Shown here one piece after another: positions 33,222-41,382 of a stretch of 64,000 bases of DNA; the stretch's first letter is position 1, and each line of letters starts with the position of its first letter. Both the position numbers and the translations under genes were made by a program. The stretch covers positions 1 through 64,000 of the forward strand of contig JAOQAE010000002.1 in assembly GCA_025963725.1 (NCBI GenBank), read 5' to 3'. Source of the stretch: Bacteroidota bacterium. GTDB taxonomy: Bacteria > Bacteroidota > Bacteroidia > 2-12-FULL-35-15. The notes below the pieces were generated by a model. The model ran no database searches and was not told the origin of the DNA. It saw nothing but the letters and a program-made list of their open reading frames with translations.

Positions 33222-33539
33222 TTACAGCACTTTGAAATTAATAGCTACAAAATAAGTAGCGCTTTGCTTTTCAGCGGCATTCGCAAAGTTCATTTTGCCG
33301 AACTGCTCAATGATGCAGCGCTTTAATTCCGCATTCGACGTTTCAACGCTGATCACGGAAGCTTTCCCGTTCTCCACTGTGAATGCAACATTTACTTTTT
33401 CATCCAGCTTCTGGTTTTTTAAGGAGGCAGGAAGCTTGATCTGGCTGGTGATCGCCTTGTGGATGGTGTTGCCGTTGCCTGCGTATGTTGCGATATAACT
33501 GAAGAAGATCGCAACAACTAATAGAATGATTTTTTTCAT
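33222..33539 (-). CDS. Small periplasmic protein of unknown function (TonB-C-like fold possible)
   Basis: The 105-residue protein has a signal peptide (1-20, TYA-GN). The mature part reads ITSQIKLPASLKNQKLDEKVNVAFTVENGKASVISVETSNAELKRCIIEQF. This beta-strand pattern (V-x-V-x-F-x-V-x-x-x-G-x-V) resembles the C-terminal domain of TonB-like proteins, where a strand-helix-strand follows. No membrane anchor or T9SS tail. The match is to pattern only. It is followed by hairpins at 33060-33166 and has no close partner. Confidence 0.75.
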   Translation of the reverse strand: MKKIILLVVAIFFSYIATYAGNGNTIHKAITSQIKLPASLKNQKLDEKVNVAFTVENGKASVISVETSNAELKRCIIEQFGKMNFANAAEKQSATYFVAINFKVL

Positions 33540-33621
33540 GGGGATGTTGTTTAATATTTTTTTATTTTCTGAACACTGGACGAAGCACCTGATCTAAAGT
33601 TACAGGATCCGTAAATTTTTT

Positions 33622-35340
33622 TTAACCTATTTTTGGATGAGCCGGCGGGGCAGGAGGTGCCAACACCTTTGAGCTGTCAATTGCGGGGCTGATGTCGAGC
33701 CCTTCACAATCGATGCACTGCAATCCTTTTTTTGTCATGATCCACCTGCGCTCCAGCATGTCCTCATCAAGCACATCGTTCACATTGTGGATGTCGAAAA
33801 TAATCCGCTCCATGCTCCTGCTCAGGTATATCACTTTATTAACCGGCACTTTCAGGGTGAGCTGCAGGTCCTGTGCGCGAAGCTTATCCACGTTCTTAAC
33901 ATCGTAAAAGCCGTTAAAGGAAATGGTGGAATCGTTTTGCGTGATCGAATACTCTATGTTCTTCGCCCTGTTGAGGGCATCCTTCCTGTCGTACCCGTTC
34001 GCGGTGCGGATGGCAACAAGCTCGAAGCTGTCGGTTTCGCTGGGCGCAATGTCCATCACGGGATAGCCGAAGCGGAATTTTTCATCGTCCTTCGCGATCA
34101 GCACCCATTCGCCGAAATTGATATGCCTGTGTCCATACCTGTGGATCCTGTCCCATTCGTCTTCTTCGCCGGAAAATTTCGCATCGAGGTACAGCGTGCC
34201 GTTCTGCGGCTGCTTAATATAGATGCGCTGCCTGTGGCTTGCCTGGTTGGAGAAATCGCTTGCAATGAGGCTTCCTATGTAGAACATGAGCACTACGCCG
34301 CAAAGCCAGAGGATGTTCGCAGTGTATTTCACAATGCGGTTCTTTTGTTTGATGCCGAACAAAAAGCGGATGCCGCTGTAGATCACCATTAACAATGGAA
34401 CGCCAAGGAAAAGGATCAGGCCGAGCACTACCAGCTCCACTGAAAGATCAGAAGGCAATGCCACTGCGCTGAATTCATACAGTGAAAAGCGGATGCTGCC
34501 ACCCGGGCCGTAGAAAGGGTTAATAGTGCCTTTTCCGAAGATGGTGGCGAGGAGGCCAACCATCAGCACAATGCCAATGAATACAAGGAATACGGCAATG
34601 ATCTTTCCAAACACTTTGATCATATTGTGGAATACATCGCCTACGAATTCGGTAGCGCGCCTTGCGCTTGATTTAATGCGCGCTTTGTTTTCAGGAGAGC
34701 TCACATCGTCGCCGAAGCCCTTCATTCGTTTTTTGAAATCCTCGAACTCGTCGGTCACGGCCTTGCCGATGTTGTTTATATCCACCTTTTCGCCGCGCAT
34801 TTCCAGCTTTTCAGCGGTTGTTTTGGCTTCGGGGATGATCATCCAGAGAATGACATATAACAGGAACCCGGACCCGAACACGAAGAAGCTGATCGCAAAT
34901 GCGCCGCGGAGCCAGATAGGGTCGAAGTCGAAATAATGCGCGATGCCGGAGCAAACCCCTCCAAGCATTTTTTCATCCGGGTCGCGGAACACGCGCTTTC
35001 TTCTTCCGTTGTACGAGCGGCGGGAGCCTTCATTGGAGGTATAGTCGGTGGGGCCCGACTGTTCTGCGTGTACGTTGTCGCCTGCAAAATCCTCCGGCTT
35101 GCCCATCACTGCGATCACGCTCTCCACGTCCATCATCAGCACGGCCTGCTTGGTTTTGTTGACTTTTTCCTGGAGCATTTCAGCAATGCGCGATTCTATA
35201 TCGTTCATTATTTCGTCTCTTCCATCCGAATCCTTAAAATAACTCCTGATCGTAGAGAGGTATTTATTAAGCTTGTCGTATGCATCTTCTTCAATGTGGA
35301 AAATGATGCCGCTTAAGTTCATTGTGATTGTACGATTCAT
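33622..35340 (-). CDS. PspC-domain membrane protein
   Basis: The 572-residue protein has an N-terminal region found in Bacteroidota PspC proteins (1-105, SGIIFHIEEDAYDKLNKYL then a MLQEKVNKTKQAVL helix). A PspC domain (about 115-175) follows with RVFRDPDEKMLGGVCSGIAHYFDFDPIWLR, then its membrane helix. Further helices lie near 230-270, 290-320 and 340-360, and a large C-terminal beta-rich domain (about 370-572) is rich in Asp and aromatic residues. PspC proteins sense envelope stress. A PadR regulator lies just upstream, as is common for this family, so the pair probably forms one regulated unit. Confidence 0.9.
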   Translation of the reverse strand: MNRTITMNLSGIIFHIEEDAYDKLNKYLSTIRSYFKDSDGRDEIMNDIESRIAEMLQEKVNKTKQAVLMMDVESVIAVMGKPEDFAGDNVHAEQSGPTDYTSNEGSRRSYNGRRKRVFRDPDEKMLGGVCSGIAHYFDFDPIWLRGAFAISFFVFGSGFLLYVILWMIIPEAKTTAEKLEMRGEKVDINNIGKAVTDEFEDFKKRMKGFGDDVSSPENKARIKSSARRATEFVGDVFHNMIKVFGKIIAVFLVFIGIVLMVGLLATIFGKGTINPFYGPGGSIRFSLYEFSAVALPSDLSVELVVLGLILFLGVPLLMVIYSGIRFLFGIKQKNRIVKYTANILWLCGVVLMFYIGSLIASDFSNQASHRQRIYIKQPQNGTLYLDAKFSGEEDEWDRIHRYGHRHINFGEWVLIAKDDEKFRFGYPVMDIAPSETDSFELVAIRTANGYDRKDALNRAKNIEYSITQNDSTISFNGFYDVKNVDKLRAQDLQLTLKVPVNKVIYLSRSMERIIFDIHNVNDVLDEDMLERRWIMTKKGLQCIDCEGLDISPAIDSSKVLAPPAPPAHPKIG

Positions 35341-35400
35341 TTTTCTTTAGTATTTAAATGTTGTCTGTTGGTTGTTTGTGGTTTTCCCTTTTTTTCGTGG

Positions 35401-35742
35401 TTATTCGCCCGGGATGGGCCTGTTGGTTGTTTTGTGAACCGCTTCCACCAGCTCTTTCCAGGTAGTGTCGAGCTCCTTGAGGAACTGCTCGCCAACCGGT
35501 GTTAGCTTGTAATACTTGCGTGGCGGGCCTGATGTGGACTCTTCCCAGCGGTAGCTTAATAGGCCGTCGTTTTTCAGGCGCATCAGCAGCGGGTAAAGTG
35601 TTCCTTCCACAACGATCAGCTTTGCTTCCTTCATCTTTTCAATGATCTCGGATGGGTAATTTTCACCATTTGAAAGGATGGACAGAATACAAAACTCAAG
35701 AACCCCCTTTTTCATTTGCGCTTTTGTGTTTTCTATATTCAT
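35401..35742 (-). CDS. PadR-family transcriptional regulator
   Basis: The 113-residue winged-helix repressor fits the PadR family: KKGVLEFCILSILSNGENYPSEIIEKMKEAKLIVVEGTLYPLLMRLKNDGLLSYRW is the classic PadR helix-turn-helix and wing. The ligand region, KYYKLTPVGEQFLKEL, follows. It ends 60 bp before the PspC gene and is read in the same direction, so it probably controls that gene and itself. A candidate operator lies at 36063-36087. Confidence 0.93.
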   Translation of the reverse strand: MNIENTKAQMKKGVLEFCILSILSNGENYPSEIIEKMKEAKLIVVEGTLYPLLMRLKNDGLLSYRWEESTSGPPRKYYKLTPVGEQFLKELDTTWKELVEAVHKTTNRPIPGE

Positions 35743-35876
35743 GTTTGTTTTTTATTAAAATGTGTATGCGTACTAAATTGGTTCGAACAATCTTTAAGCA
35801 ATGGTTAATCTTTAATCTTCAATTAAATCTCAAAATTTATATTCGCCTTCATCCCGATTTCAGAACACACCCTCAG

Positions 35877-35892
35877 CCCCTCTCGAGAGGGG
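35877..35892. repeat. Dispersed palindrome, family C
   Basis: CCCCTCTCGAGAGGGG followed by AATTGATC and preceded by CACACCCTCAG. The same arrangement appears at 57455-57470. Confidence 0.75.
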
Positions 35893-35958
35893 AATTGATC
35901 GTGCTCAATTTTCAGCACTGTGCCTTGGGGGAATTCAGATCAGGAATAAAAAAGAACT

Positions 35959-36012
35959 TCAATCAATTTTTAATCTTTCAATCTTTAATTTTTCAATCTT
36001 TCAATCTTCAAC
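35959..36012. repeat. Short-period TCAATCTT/TTAATCTT tandem tract
   Basis: Repeats of 7-8 bases (CAATCTTT, TAATCTTT, CAATCTTC) form an imperfect tandem tract in the padR leader. Confidence 0.7.
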
Positions 36013-36043
36013 TGTACAGTGCTATACCTTCTAATTGACATTG

Positions 36044-36051
36044 CAAAGATA
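36044..36051 (-). promoter_or_regulatory. -7 box of padR
   Basis: Minus-strand TATCTTTG fits TAnnTTTG. The -33 region would fall inside the inverted repeat at 36063-36087. Confidence 0.6.
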
Positions 36052-36062
36052 TATACAAAAGG

Positions 36063-36087
36063 TAGTACCTTGTATCACATAGTACTA
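36063..36087. promoter_or_regulatory. Candidate PadR operator
   Basis: The inverted repeat TAGTAC-N13-GTACTA sits exactly where the padR -33 element would be, so binding there would block transcription. No other gene in the window has this pair. Confidence 0.5.
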
Positions 36088-36162
36088 AAATAATTTTAAA
36101 ATTATGCATAAGTCATTGGATTTCAGTAAGAAAAAAAATATAGGGATTAAAGGAAATCTCCT

Positions 36163-36170
36163 TATTTTTG
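36163..36170 (+). promoter_or_regulatory. -7 box before terC
   Basis: TATTTTTG, about 16 bases before the ATG at 36187. No clear -33. Confidence 0.55.
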
Positions 36171-36186
36171 TAAAAATTATTCGATT

Positions 36187-36954
36187 ATGCATTTAGCGCA
36201 GGACTTCCAGGAGCTTTTTTCAGTAGCATCCATCATCAGCTTATTAACCTTATCTATCCTGGAAATCGTTTTGGGGATCGATAATATCATCTTCATCTCC
36301 ATTATTGCGGGGAAGCTGCCGAAAGCAAGCCAGGGAAAGGCACGCACCATAGGGTTGATGCTGGCGCTGGTAATGCGTGTAGCATTGCTTTTCAGTATTT
36401 CATGGATCGCAGGATTAAAGGATCCGCTGTTCATGATCGGTGATTTCGGGGTAACCGGCCGCGATTTGATCCTGTTTGCAGGAGGGGTTTTCCTGTTGTA
36501 CAAAACCACTACCGAGCTGCATAACAAGGTGCAGGGCTATGATGATGAGCAGATGAGCGTGAAGAAAGTAAGCTTTAACGCGATCGTGCTGCAGATCGTG
36601 CTCATTGATATTGTATTTTCCTTCGATTCCATCCTTACCGCTGTGGGCCTTGTATCCAACCTCATCATTATGGTGCTCGCGGTGATTATTGCCATGATCA
36701 TCATGATCATGTTCTCGGGCAAGGTGAGCGATTTCATTAATGAGAACCCAACCATTAAAGTGCTGGCATTATCCTTCCTGCTCATGATCGGCGTGGTGCT
36801 GATCCTTGAAGCCTGCCATGAGCATGTCGACAAGAAATTCATCTACATCTGTATCGCCTTCTCACTCTTTGTGGAGCTGCTGAACATCCGCATGCGCAGG
36901 AAAGAGGAAAAGCGAAACCGGGATACGAATAACGACCGGCGGGATATTATTTAG
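36187..36954 (+). CDS. TerC/Alx family membrane protein
   Basis: This 255-residue integral-membrane protein of the TerC family has about seven hydrophobic helices. The signatures are EIVLGIDNIIFISIIAGKLP near residue 26, with the intramembrane Asp, and DIVFSFDSILTAVGL (about 140) with a second acidic residue. TerC/Alx proteins export metal ions such as Mn2+ and have been implicated in metallation of secreted proteins and in tellurite resistance. The tail is rich in Arg, Lys and Asp. It is transcribed away from padR with its own -7 box. Confidence 0.92.
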   Translation: MHLAQDFQELFSVASIISLLTLSILEIVLGIDNIIFISIIAGKLPKASQGKARTIGLMLALVMRVALLFSISWIAGLKDPLFMIGDFGVTGRDLILFAGGVFLLYKTTTELHNKVQGYDDEQMSVKKVSFNAIVLQIVLIDIVFSFDSILTAVGLVSNLIIMVLAVIIAMIIMIMFSGKVSDFINENPTIKVLALSFLLMIGVVLILEACHEHVDKKFIYICIAFSLFVELLNIRMRRKEEKRNRDTNNDRRDII

Positions 36955-37024
36955 TTGGGAGGAGGGAGGTTGGAGAGCTGAGGCTGTGCCGGAAGGCATC
37001 TCTCGGTATCTTTCAGAATGTTTC

Positions 37025-37063
37025 GTCATGCCGTGCCACGACACGGCATCTCTGTACAATGAC
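37025..37063. repeat. Short family B palindrome
   Basis: It starts GTCATGCCGTGCCACGACAC and ends with an inverted ...TGAC. Inner arms ATGCCGTG/CACGGCAT. It lies between terC and yihY (a 157-bp gap with nothing else). Confidence 0.7.
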
Positions 37064-37111
37064 GAATGTTAACCGTCTACGAACTACCAATTCTAAACCA
37101 CTAACTAAAAC

Positions 37112-38038
37112 CTACTCCGGCATTTCTTCCATTTTGCTTTTCGCGGTGTGGATGCTGGCGTTGAGGTCGAATCCCAGCAGCAGGATGAGTGAGTTGATGT
37201 AGATCCACATCATGATCACGATGAGCGTTCCGATGGAGCCGTAGAGCTTATTGTAATTCCCGAAATTATTCACGTAATACGCAAATGCAAACGATGCGGC
37301 AGCAATGAGTATGGTTGCGAACATTGAGCCTGCAGAGAAGAACCTCCAGCCTTTTTTACGCTTCGGCCCGATGTAATAATTGAAGGAGATGAGGCAGAAG
37401 CATAACACGAAGAGCACGGCCCATTTACCGAAGAGCAGCATGTAATAGGCGGTTTTGTCGGCATGCACGAGCTTATGCAGGCCGATCTCGCTGAAGATGA
37501 TCAGTGCAATAGCAATACCGATCATAAGTATGGTGGCACATGCCATGATGAGCGAAACCAGCCGCTGATAGAGCGGCTTACGGGTTTCCATGGTATGATA
37601 GGTTTCATTGAAGGCATTGATCATCGCATTAAAGCCGTTGGTGGAGAAGTACAGCGCGGAGATGAAACCGAAGGAAAGCAAGCCGCTCCGTGGCTTCTGG
37701 ATAATATCGGTAATGGTTTCTTCCGCCGCTTCAAAAGCATTTTTAGGCATCACGCTGCGCAGCATCTCAAACAGCTGGAACTGGAAATTCTCGATCGGGA
37801 TGTAGGGAATGAGCGTAAACAAAAAGATGATGGAAGGGAAGAGGGCAAGGAAAAAGCTGAATGCAAGCGAGGTTGCCCTCATGTTCACGGAGCCGTTCTT
37901 GATGCCTTTAAAGAAGAATTTGGAAACAACGTAGAGCGACTGGCCTTCGAACCCCGGAATGACGATCCTCTTGCTGCCTTTCATAACAGAATGCGCAGGC
38001 CTGAATTTAACCAATTTCCTGGTGTGCTTTAGCTCCAT
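37112..38038 (-). CDS. YihY/BrkB-family inner-membrane protein
   Basis: The 308-residue membrane protein fits the YihY/virulence factor BrkB family: six membrane helices (about 60-82, 120-140, 165-190, 210-230, 240-265, 275-300), with the family segments RATSLAFSFFLALFPSIIFLF and GSIGTLIVIMMWIYINSLILLLGFDLNA. The family was once annotated as RNase BN, which is not supported. Function is unknown. It starts at the stop of nadC (TAATG overlap), so it is co-transcribed with nadC. Confidence 0.9.
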   Translation of the reverse strand: MELKHTRKLVKFRPAHSVMKGSKRIVIPGFEGQSLYVVSKFFFKGIKNGSVNMRATSLAFSFFLALFPSIIFLFTLIPYIPIENFQFQLFEMLRSVMPKNAFEAAEETITDIIQKPRSGLLSFGFISALYFSTNGFNAMINAFNETYHTMETRKPLYQRLVSLIMACATILMIGIAIALIIFSEIGLHKLVHADKTAYYMLLFGKWAVLFVLCFCLISFNYYIGPKRKKGWRFFSAGSMFATILIAAASFAFAYYVNNFGNYNKLYGSIGTLIVIMMWIYINSLILLLGFDLNASIHTAKSKMEEMPE

Positions 38039-38907
38039 TAGATCGCTTTTAGGCTAAGGTCGAGGCTTTTGATGTGATGCGTGAGGGCTCCGACAGAAAT
38101 AAAATCGACCCCGCATTTTGCGAAGCTGCGGATGGTTTTTTCATTGATGCCGCCGGATGCTTCAGTCTCGTATTTGCCGCCGATCAGCTTTACCGCCTTG
38201 CGGATATCGGCATAGCTGAAATTATCGAGCATGATCCTGTGCACTTTTCCTATGGCAAGGATCTGCTTCACTTCATCCAGGTCGCGCGCTTCTATTTCGA
38301 TCTTCAGTTTTTTCTTATTGGCTTTGAGGTATTCATTCGCCGCTTTGATGGCCTGTGGAATGCCGCCGGCGTAGTCGATGTGGTTGTCCTTGATGAGGAT
38401 CATGTCGTATAGCCCGATGCGGTGGTTGGCGCCGCCCCCGATCACAACAGCCCATTTTTCAAGCCCGCGCAGATTCGGCGTGGTTTTGCGCGTATCGATC
38501 ACCTTTGCGTTGGTGCCTTTGCACAGGGTGACCAGCATATTTGTTTTTGTGGCGATGCCGCTCATCCGCTGCATGCAGTTCAGCACCAGCCTTTCGGCCA
38601 CAAGTATGGATTGTGAGCTTCCTTCAACCGTAAGCACGATGTCGCCAACCTTAATCGGGCTGCCATCTTTCAGGAGAACTTTTACTTTGAGCGCGGGATC
38701 AACGGCTTTGAAGATCTGCAGTGCAAGCTCAACGCCTGCGAGGATGCCGTTCTCCTTAACGAGCAGCTTTGCTTTTCCTTTTGCATCTTTGGGAATGCAG
38801 GCAAGGGAGGTATGGTCGCCATCGCCGATGTCTTCGGCCAAAGCCCGGGAAATAAATTGTGGTATGCTGAAATTATAAAGTTGTTCGGGCTTTATGGCTT
38901 TATTCAT
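38038..38907 (-). CDS. nadC: Nicotinate-nucleotide pyrophosphorylase (carboxylating)
   Basis: This 289-residue quinolinate phosphoribosyltransferase converts quinolinate and PRPP to nicotinate mononucleotide, CO2 and PPi in NAD synthesis. It has the N-terminal ALAEDIGDGDHTSLA, the catalytic RKTTPNLRGLEKWAVVIGGGANHRIGLYD with the conserved Arg, His and Lys, IKDNHI, IEIEARDL, LDNF and the final EASGGI. Length is normal. It overlaps the DUF4783-like gene upstream by 8 bp and yihY downstream by 1 bp. Confidence 0.95.
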   Translation of the reverse strand: MNKAIKPEQLYNFSIPQFISRALAEDIGDGDHTSLACIPKDAKGKAKLLVKENGILAGVELALQIFKAVDPALKVKVLLKDGSPIKVGDIVLTVEGSSQSILVAERLVLNCMQRMSGIATKTNMLVTLCKGTNAKVIDTRKTTPNLRGLEKWAVVIGGGANHRIGLYDMILIKDNHIDYAGGIPQAIKAANEYLKANKKKLKIEIEARDLDEVKQILAIGKVHRIMLDNFSYADIRKAVKLIGGKYETEASGGINEKTIRSFAKCGVDFISVGALTHHIKSLDLSLKAI

Positions 38908-39289
38908 TTTCAGTTTCGATTCTAAAGAGCTGGATCTGGCTTTGCGCGCCCAGCTTGATCAGGAAATAGGTCCTGAACTTTCCGTTGGAGGTTTCAAGCG
39001 TTCCGATCACGTATTGTGAGCCGTTCTTCGGTTCACTTTTGTGCGCAACGGTAAAGGATTTTACGGCATGCTTGCTGAAGAAATCCTTCAGGATCATTTC
39101 TGCCTGCTGCTTGCTGTATACGTCGTCCTGGTCAATGACCTTTAAATCGATGTTCTCAATAAAGAATTTGGAAATGTTCTTGGGGTTCCCGGAACGGATC
39201 GCGGAAGCAATATCGTCGATCACATCAATGCGGAAGGCGAATGATGAGAAAGCGATGATAAATAGCGCAAGAACTGCTTTGGTTTTCAT
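38900..39289 (-). CDS. DUF4783-like small exported protein
   Basis: The 129-residue protein has a hydrophobic leader (KAVLALFIIAFSSFA) and then an NTF2-like alpha/beta sequence (DVIDDIASAIRSGNPKNISKFF, EMILKDFFSKHAVKSFTVAH, YVIGTLETSNGKFRTYFLIK). This pattern is that of the Bacteroidota DUF4783 family, where a small SnoaL/NTF2-like domain is exported. No function is known. It overlaps nadC by 8 bp on the same strand. Confidence 0.82.
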   Translation of the reverse strand: MKTKAVLALFIIAFSSFAFRIDVIDDIASAIRSGNPKNISKFFIENIDLKVIDQDDVYSKQQAEMILKDFFSKHAVKSFTVAHKSEPKNGSQYVIGTLETSNGKFRTYFLIKLGAQSQIQLFRIETENE

Positions 39290-39423
39290 TTTATGTGTTA
39301 TTTACCTTGTCCGTTGCAAGAATTGAGCCAGCATGCGATGCAGCGCTTTCCTGATGTTCTTTCCCGCTTTGTTTGGCTATGCCACAAAAATATAGTTTTT
39401 TTGCATGTAAATCAGCAAATCAA

Positions 39424-39897
39424 ATGAAAATTACGCTTATTCTCAATGGCCGCACCGAGGACGATTACATTATAAAGGGCTTTTCCGTGTACGAGCAGCG
39501 GCTGAAGCATTACCTGCCTTTTGAAACGGTGGTGATCCCGGCGCTGAAGAACACCAAGGCAATGAGCGTGGAGCAGCAGAAGCAGAAGGAAGGCGAGCTG
39601 ATCCTGAAAAGCATCCAGAGCTCCGACAAGTTGATCCTGCTGGATGAGAACGGGAAGGAATATCATTCGGCCGGCTTTGCGGAGTTTGTGCAGCAGCAGA
39701 TGAATTCCGGGATTAAGAACCTTGTATTTGTTGTTGGCGGCCCGTATGGCTTTTCAGAGGAGATCTACAAGCGGGCGAATGGAAAGCTGTCGCTGTCGAA
39801 AATGACCTTTTCACACCAGATGGTGCGCTTGTTCTTTGTGGAGCAGGTGTACAGGGCAATGACGATTTTAAAGAATGAGCCGTATCATCATCAGTAA
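39424..39897 (+). CDS. rlmH: 23S rRNA (pseudouridine-1915-N3)-methyltransferase
   Basis: This 157-residue SPOUT-class methyltransferase methylates pseudouridine 1915 in helix 69 on assembled 70S ribosomes. It has the knot motif VVGGPYGFSEEIYKRANGKLSLSKMTFSHQMVRLFFVEQVYRA and the entry KITLILNGRTED. E. coli RlmH is 155 residues, which fits ATG 39424; the longer frame starts at a TTG and is rejected. Confidence 0.94.
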   Translation: MKITLILNGRTEDDYIIKGFSVYEQRLKHYLPFETVVIPALKNTKAMSVEQQKQKEGELILKSIQSSDKLILLDENGKEYHSAGFAEFVQQQMNSGIKNLVFVVGGPYGFSEEIYKRANGKLSLSKMTFSHQMVRLFFVEQVYRAMTILKNEPYHHQ

Positions 39898-39919
39898 GGC
39901 TTCATTTTGACCGCTAATG

Positions 39920-39945
39920 ATCGTCATCCGCGCGAACTGACATTG
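39920..39945. repeat. Fragment resembling family A repeat
   Basis: GATCGTCATCCGCGCGAACTGACATTG contains the GCGAACTGAC end seen in the family A elements, in the 48-bp gap between rlmH and the convergent cvfB. Confidence 0.4.
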
Positions 39946-40779
39946 CTACCGCCTGATCAGCTCAACACCTTTATCGGTAAGCTTTACCAGCTGCTCCTTG
40001 TAAAGGGCGCCAACCGCTTTTTTGAATGCTTTTTTGCTGATCTGCAGCGCCGCTTTTATTTCTTCGGGTGAGCTGCCGTCGTGCAGGGGAAGGAATCCGT
40101 CTTTTTGCTTGAGGAGATTTAATATTTTCCATTTCACATCATCCACCAGCTCGTAGCCGCTTTTCTGCAAGCTCAGGTCGATCTTGTTATCCTCACGCAC
40201 CTGCTTCACATATCCTTTAACACGGTCGCCAATGCGGATGGTATCGAAGATCTCGTTGCGGTAGATCAATCCCGCGTATGTGTTATTGATGATCGCGTTG
40301 AATCCTTTATCGGTTTCGGAAAAAATAAGCAGGTCTACAATGTCGCCCTCGCGGAGATCGATATCGTCATGCTCAATGAACTTGTTCAGCTTGGCGCTTG
40401 CCACAATGCGGTCGGTTTCCTCATCCACGTAAACAAACACCACGTAGCTTTTCCCTTCTTCCATCTTGCCCACCTGTTCGCGGAAAGGAACCAGCAGGTT
40501 CTTTTCCATTCCCCAGTCGAGAAAGGCGCCCATGCTATTGGCCTGCTGCACCTCGAGGAACGCGAATTCACCCGCAAGCGCATAAGGCTTGATGGTGGTG
40601 GTGATCAGCCTGCCTTCCGAATCACGGAACACAAACACATCCATCACATCGCCGATGCGCGTATCCTTCGGCACCCATTTCAAAGGCATCAGGATCTCGT
40701 GCGTTCCATCGGTAAGATAGATCCCGAAATCCATTTCCTTGATTACTTTCAGTTCATTATAGCGGCCTACCTGGATCAT
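39946..40779 (-). CDS. CvfB-like S1-domain RNA-binding protein
   Basis: The 277-residue protein resembles CvfB/YitL: three S1-like OB folds in tandem (about 5-65, 68-130, 140-215), then a C-terminal winged-helix (about 222-277, KQKDGFLPLHDGSSPEEIKAALQISKKAFKKAVGALYKEQLV). The middle fold contains ALAGEFAFLEVQQANSMGAFLDWGMEKNLLVPF, typical of the family. CvfB binds RNA and affects virulence gene expression in Staphylococcus; here it is probably an RNA-binding regulator. It converges on rlmH. Confidence 0.92.
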   Translation of the reverse strand: MIQVGRYNELKVIKEMDFGIYLTDGTHEILMPLKWVPKDTRIGDVMDVFVFRDSEGRLITTTIKPYALAGEFAFLEVQQANSMGAFLDWGMEKNLLVPFREQVGKMEEGKSYVVFVYVDEETDRIVASAKLNKFIEHDDIDLREGDIVDLLIFSETDKGFNAIINNTYAGLIYRNEIFDTIRIGDRVKGYVKQVREDNKIDLSLQKSGYELVDDVKWKILNLLKQKDGFLPLHDGSSPEEIKAALQISKKAFKKAVGALYKEQLVKLTDKGVELIRR

Positions 40780-40832
40780 GATTAAAGTTCGAATTCGAAA
40801 GTTCCAATTCGGAAGTGAAAAATGGTTAAAAA

Positions 40833-41198
40833 TTAAATTCCTCCCTCGTTCTCATCGCGTTTCTTCACGCCTTCGAGCACCGAGGTGATAAGCGAGAGGA
40901 TGAGGCTGAAGAGCAGCGCATACCAGAAGCCATCCACATGAAAGCCATCCACGATCTTTGCTGCAAGCAGGATCATGAGCGCATTGATCACGAGCAGGAA
41001 CAAGCCTAAGGTAACCACGGTGATCGGGATCGTTAAAATGATCATGATGGGCTTGATCACGGCATTCAGGAATGAAAGCACGGCGGCCACCACCAGCGCG
41101 GTGAGGAAGCTGTTGTTTTCGATGCTTACTCCCGGCAGAATGTACGAGGAGATCAAAACAGCAAGCGTTGAAATCACAAGTTGGATCAAAAACTTCAT
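40833..41198 (-). CDS. Phage holin family IV-like membrane protein
   Basis: The 121-residue protein has four hydrophobic segments (LIQLVISTLAVLISSYILPG, LTALVVAAVLSFLNAVIKPI, IPITVVTLGLFLLVINALMILLAA, WYALLFSLILSLITSVLEG). This is the PF04020-type 'phage holin family' membrane protein, usually chromosomal and not phage-derived. ATG 41198 is used because the frame's first 35 residues are non-homologous and lie upstream of the -7 box (41216-41223). No lysin or phage genes are nearby. Function unknown. Confidence 0.88.
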   Translation of the reverse strand: MKFLIQLVISTLAVLISSYILPGVSIENNSFLTALVVAAVLSFLNAVIKPIMIILTIPITVVTLGLFLLVINALMILLAAKIVDGFHVDGFWYALLFSLILSLITSVLEGVKKRDENEGGI

Positions 41199-41215
41199 AT
41201 CTTTTTTGTTTTTTG

Positions 41216-41223
41216 CAAAGGTA
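41216..41223 (-). promoter_or_regulatory. -7 box before holin-like gene
   Basis: Minus-strand TACCTTTG, 17 bases before ATG 41198, supports that start. No clear -33. Confidence 0.55.
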
Positions 41224-41254
41224 ATATTAAAAACGTGATTGCGGATGCTAATAG

Positions 41255-41370
41255 CGTCAGTTCGAGTGTTCTCTGACGAAGGAAGAGAATGTATCGAGAA
41301 CAAGCGTACTTAATCATCCTGCTAACAACACTTCTCGATACGCTCCAAGCGTTCCGCACTCGAAGTGACA
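41255..41370. repeat. Family A repeats in head-to-head pair
   Basis: The left copy starts GTCAGTTCGAGTG and runs to TGTATCGAGAA; the right copy is inverted, running from TTCTCGATACGC to CACTCGAAGTGAC. Together they form a 116-bp imperfect inverted repeat. This occupies most of the gap between the holin-like gene and the FAD dehydrogenase. Confidence 0.8.
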
Positions 41371-41382
41371 CCCGTTAGTAGT

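Larger units (their letters stand above)
35743..36186. other. Long divergent leader region of padR and terC
   Basis: This 444-bp gap holds the leftward padR promoter (36044-36051) with an overlapping operator candidate, the rightward terC box, a family C palindrome (35877-35892) and a tandem low-complexity tract (35959-36012). No gene or known RNA was seen. If the padR promoter is right, the padR leader is about 300 bases and contains these repeats. Confidence 0.6.

Noticed and set aside
33622-35340. Phage-shock (Psp) operon
   Set aside because: Only a PspC domain and PadR are present; no PspA or PspF.
40833-41198. Prophage remnant suggested by holin-like gene
   Set aside because: No lysin, terminase, capsid or integrase near; this holin-type family is often chromosomal.
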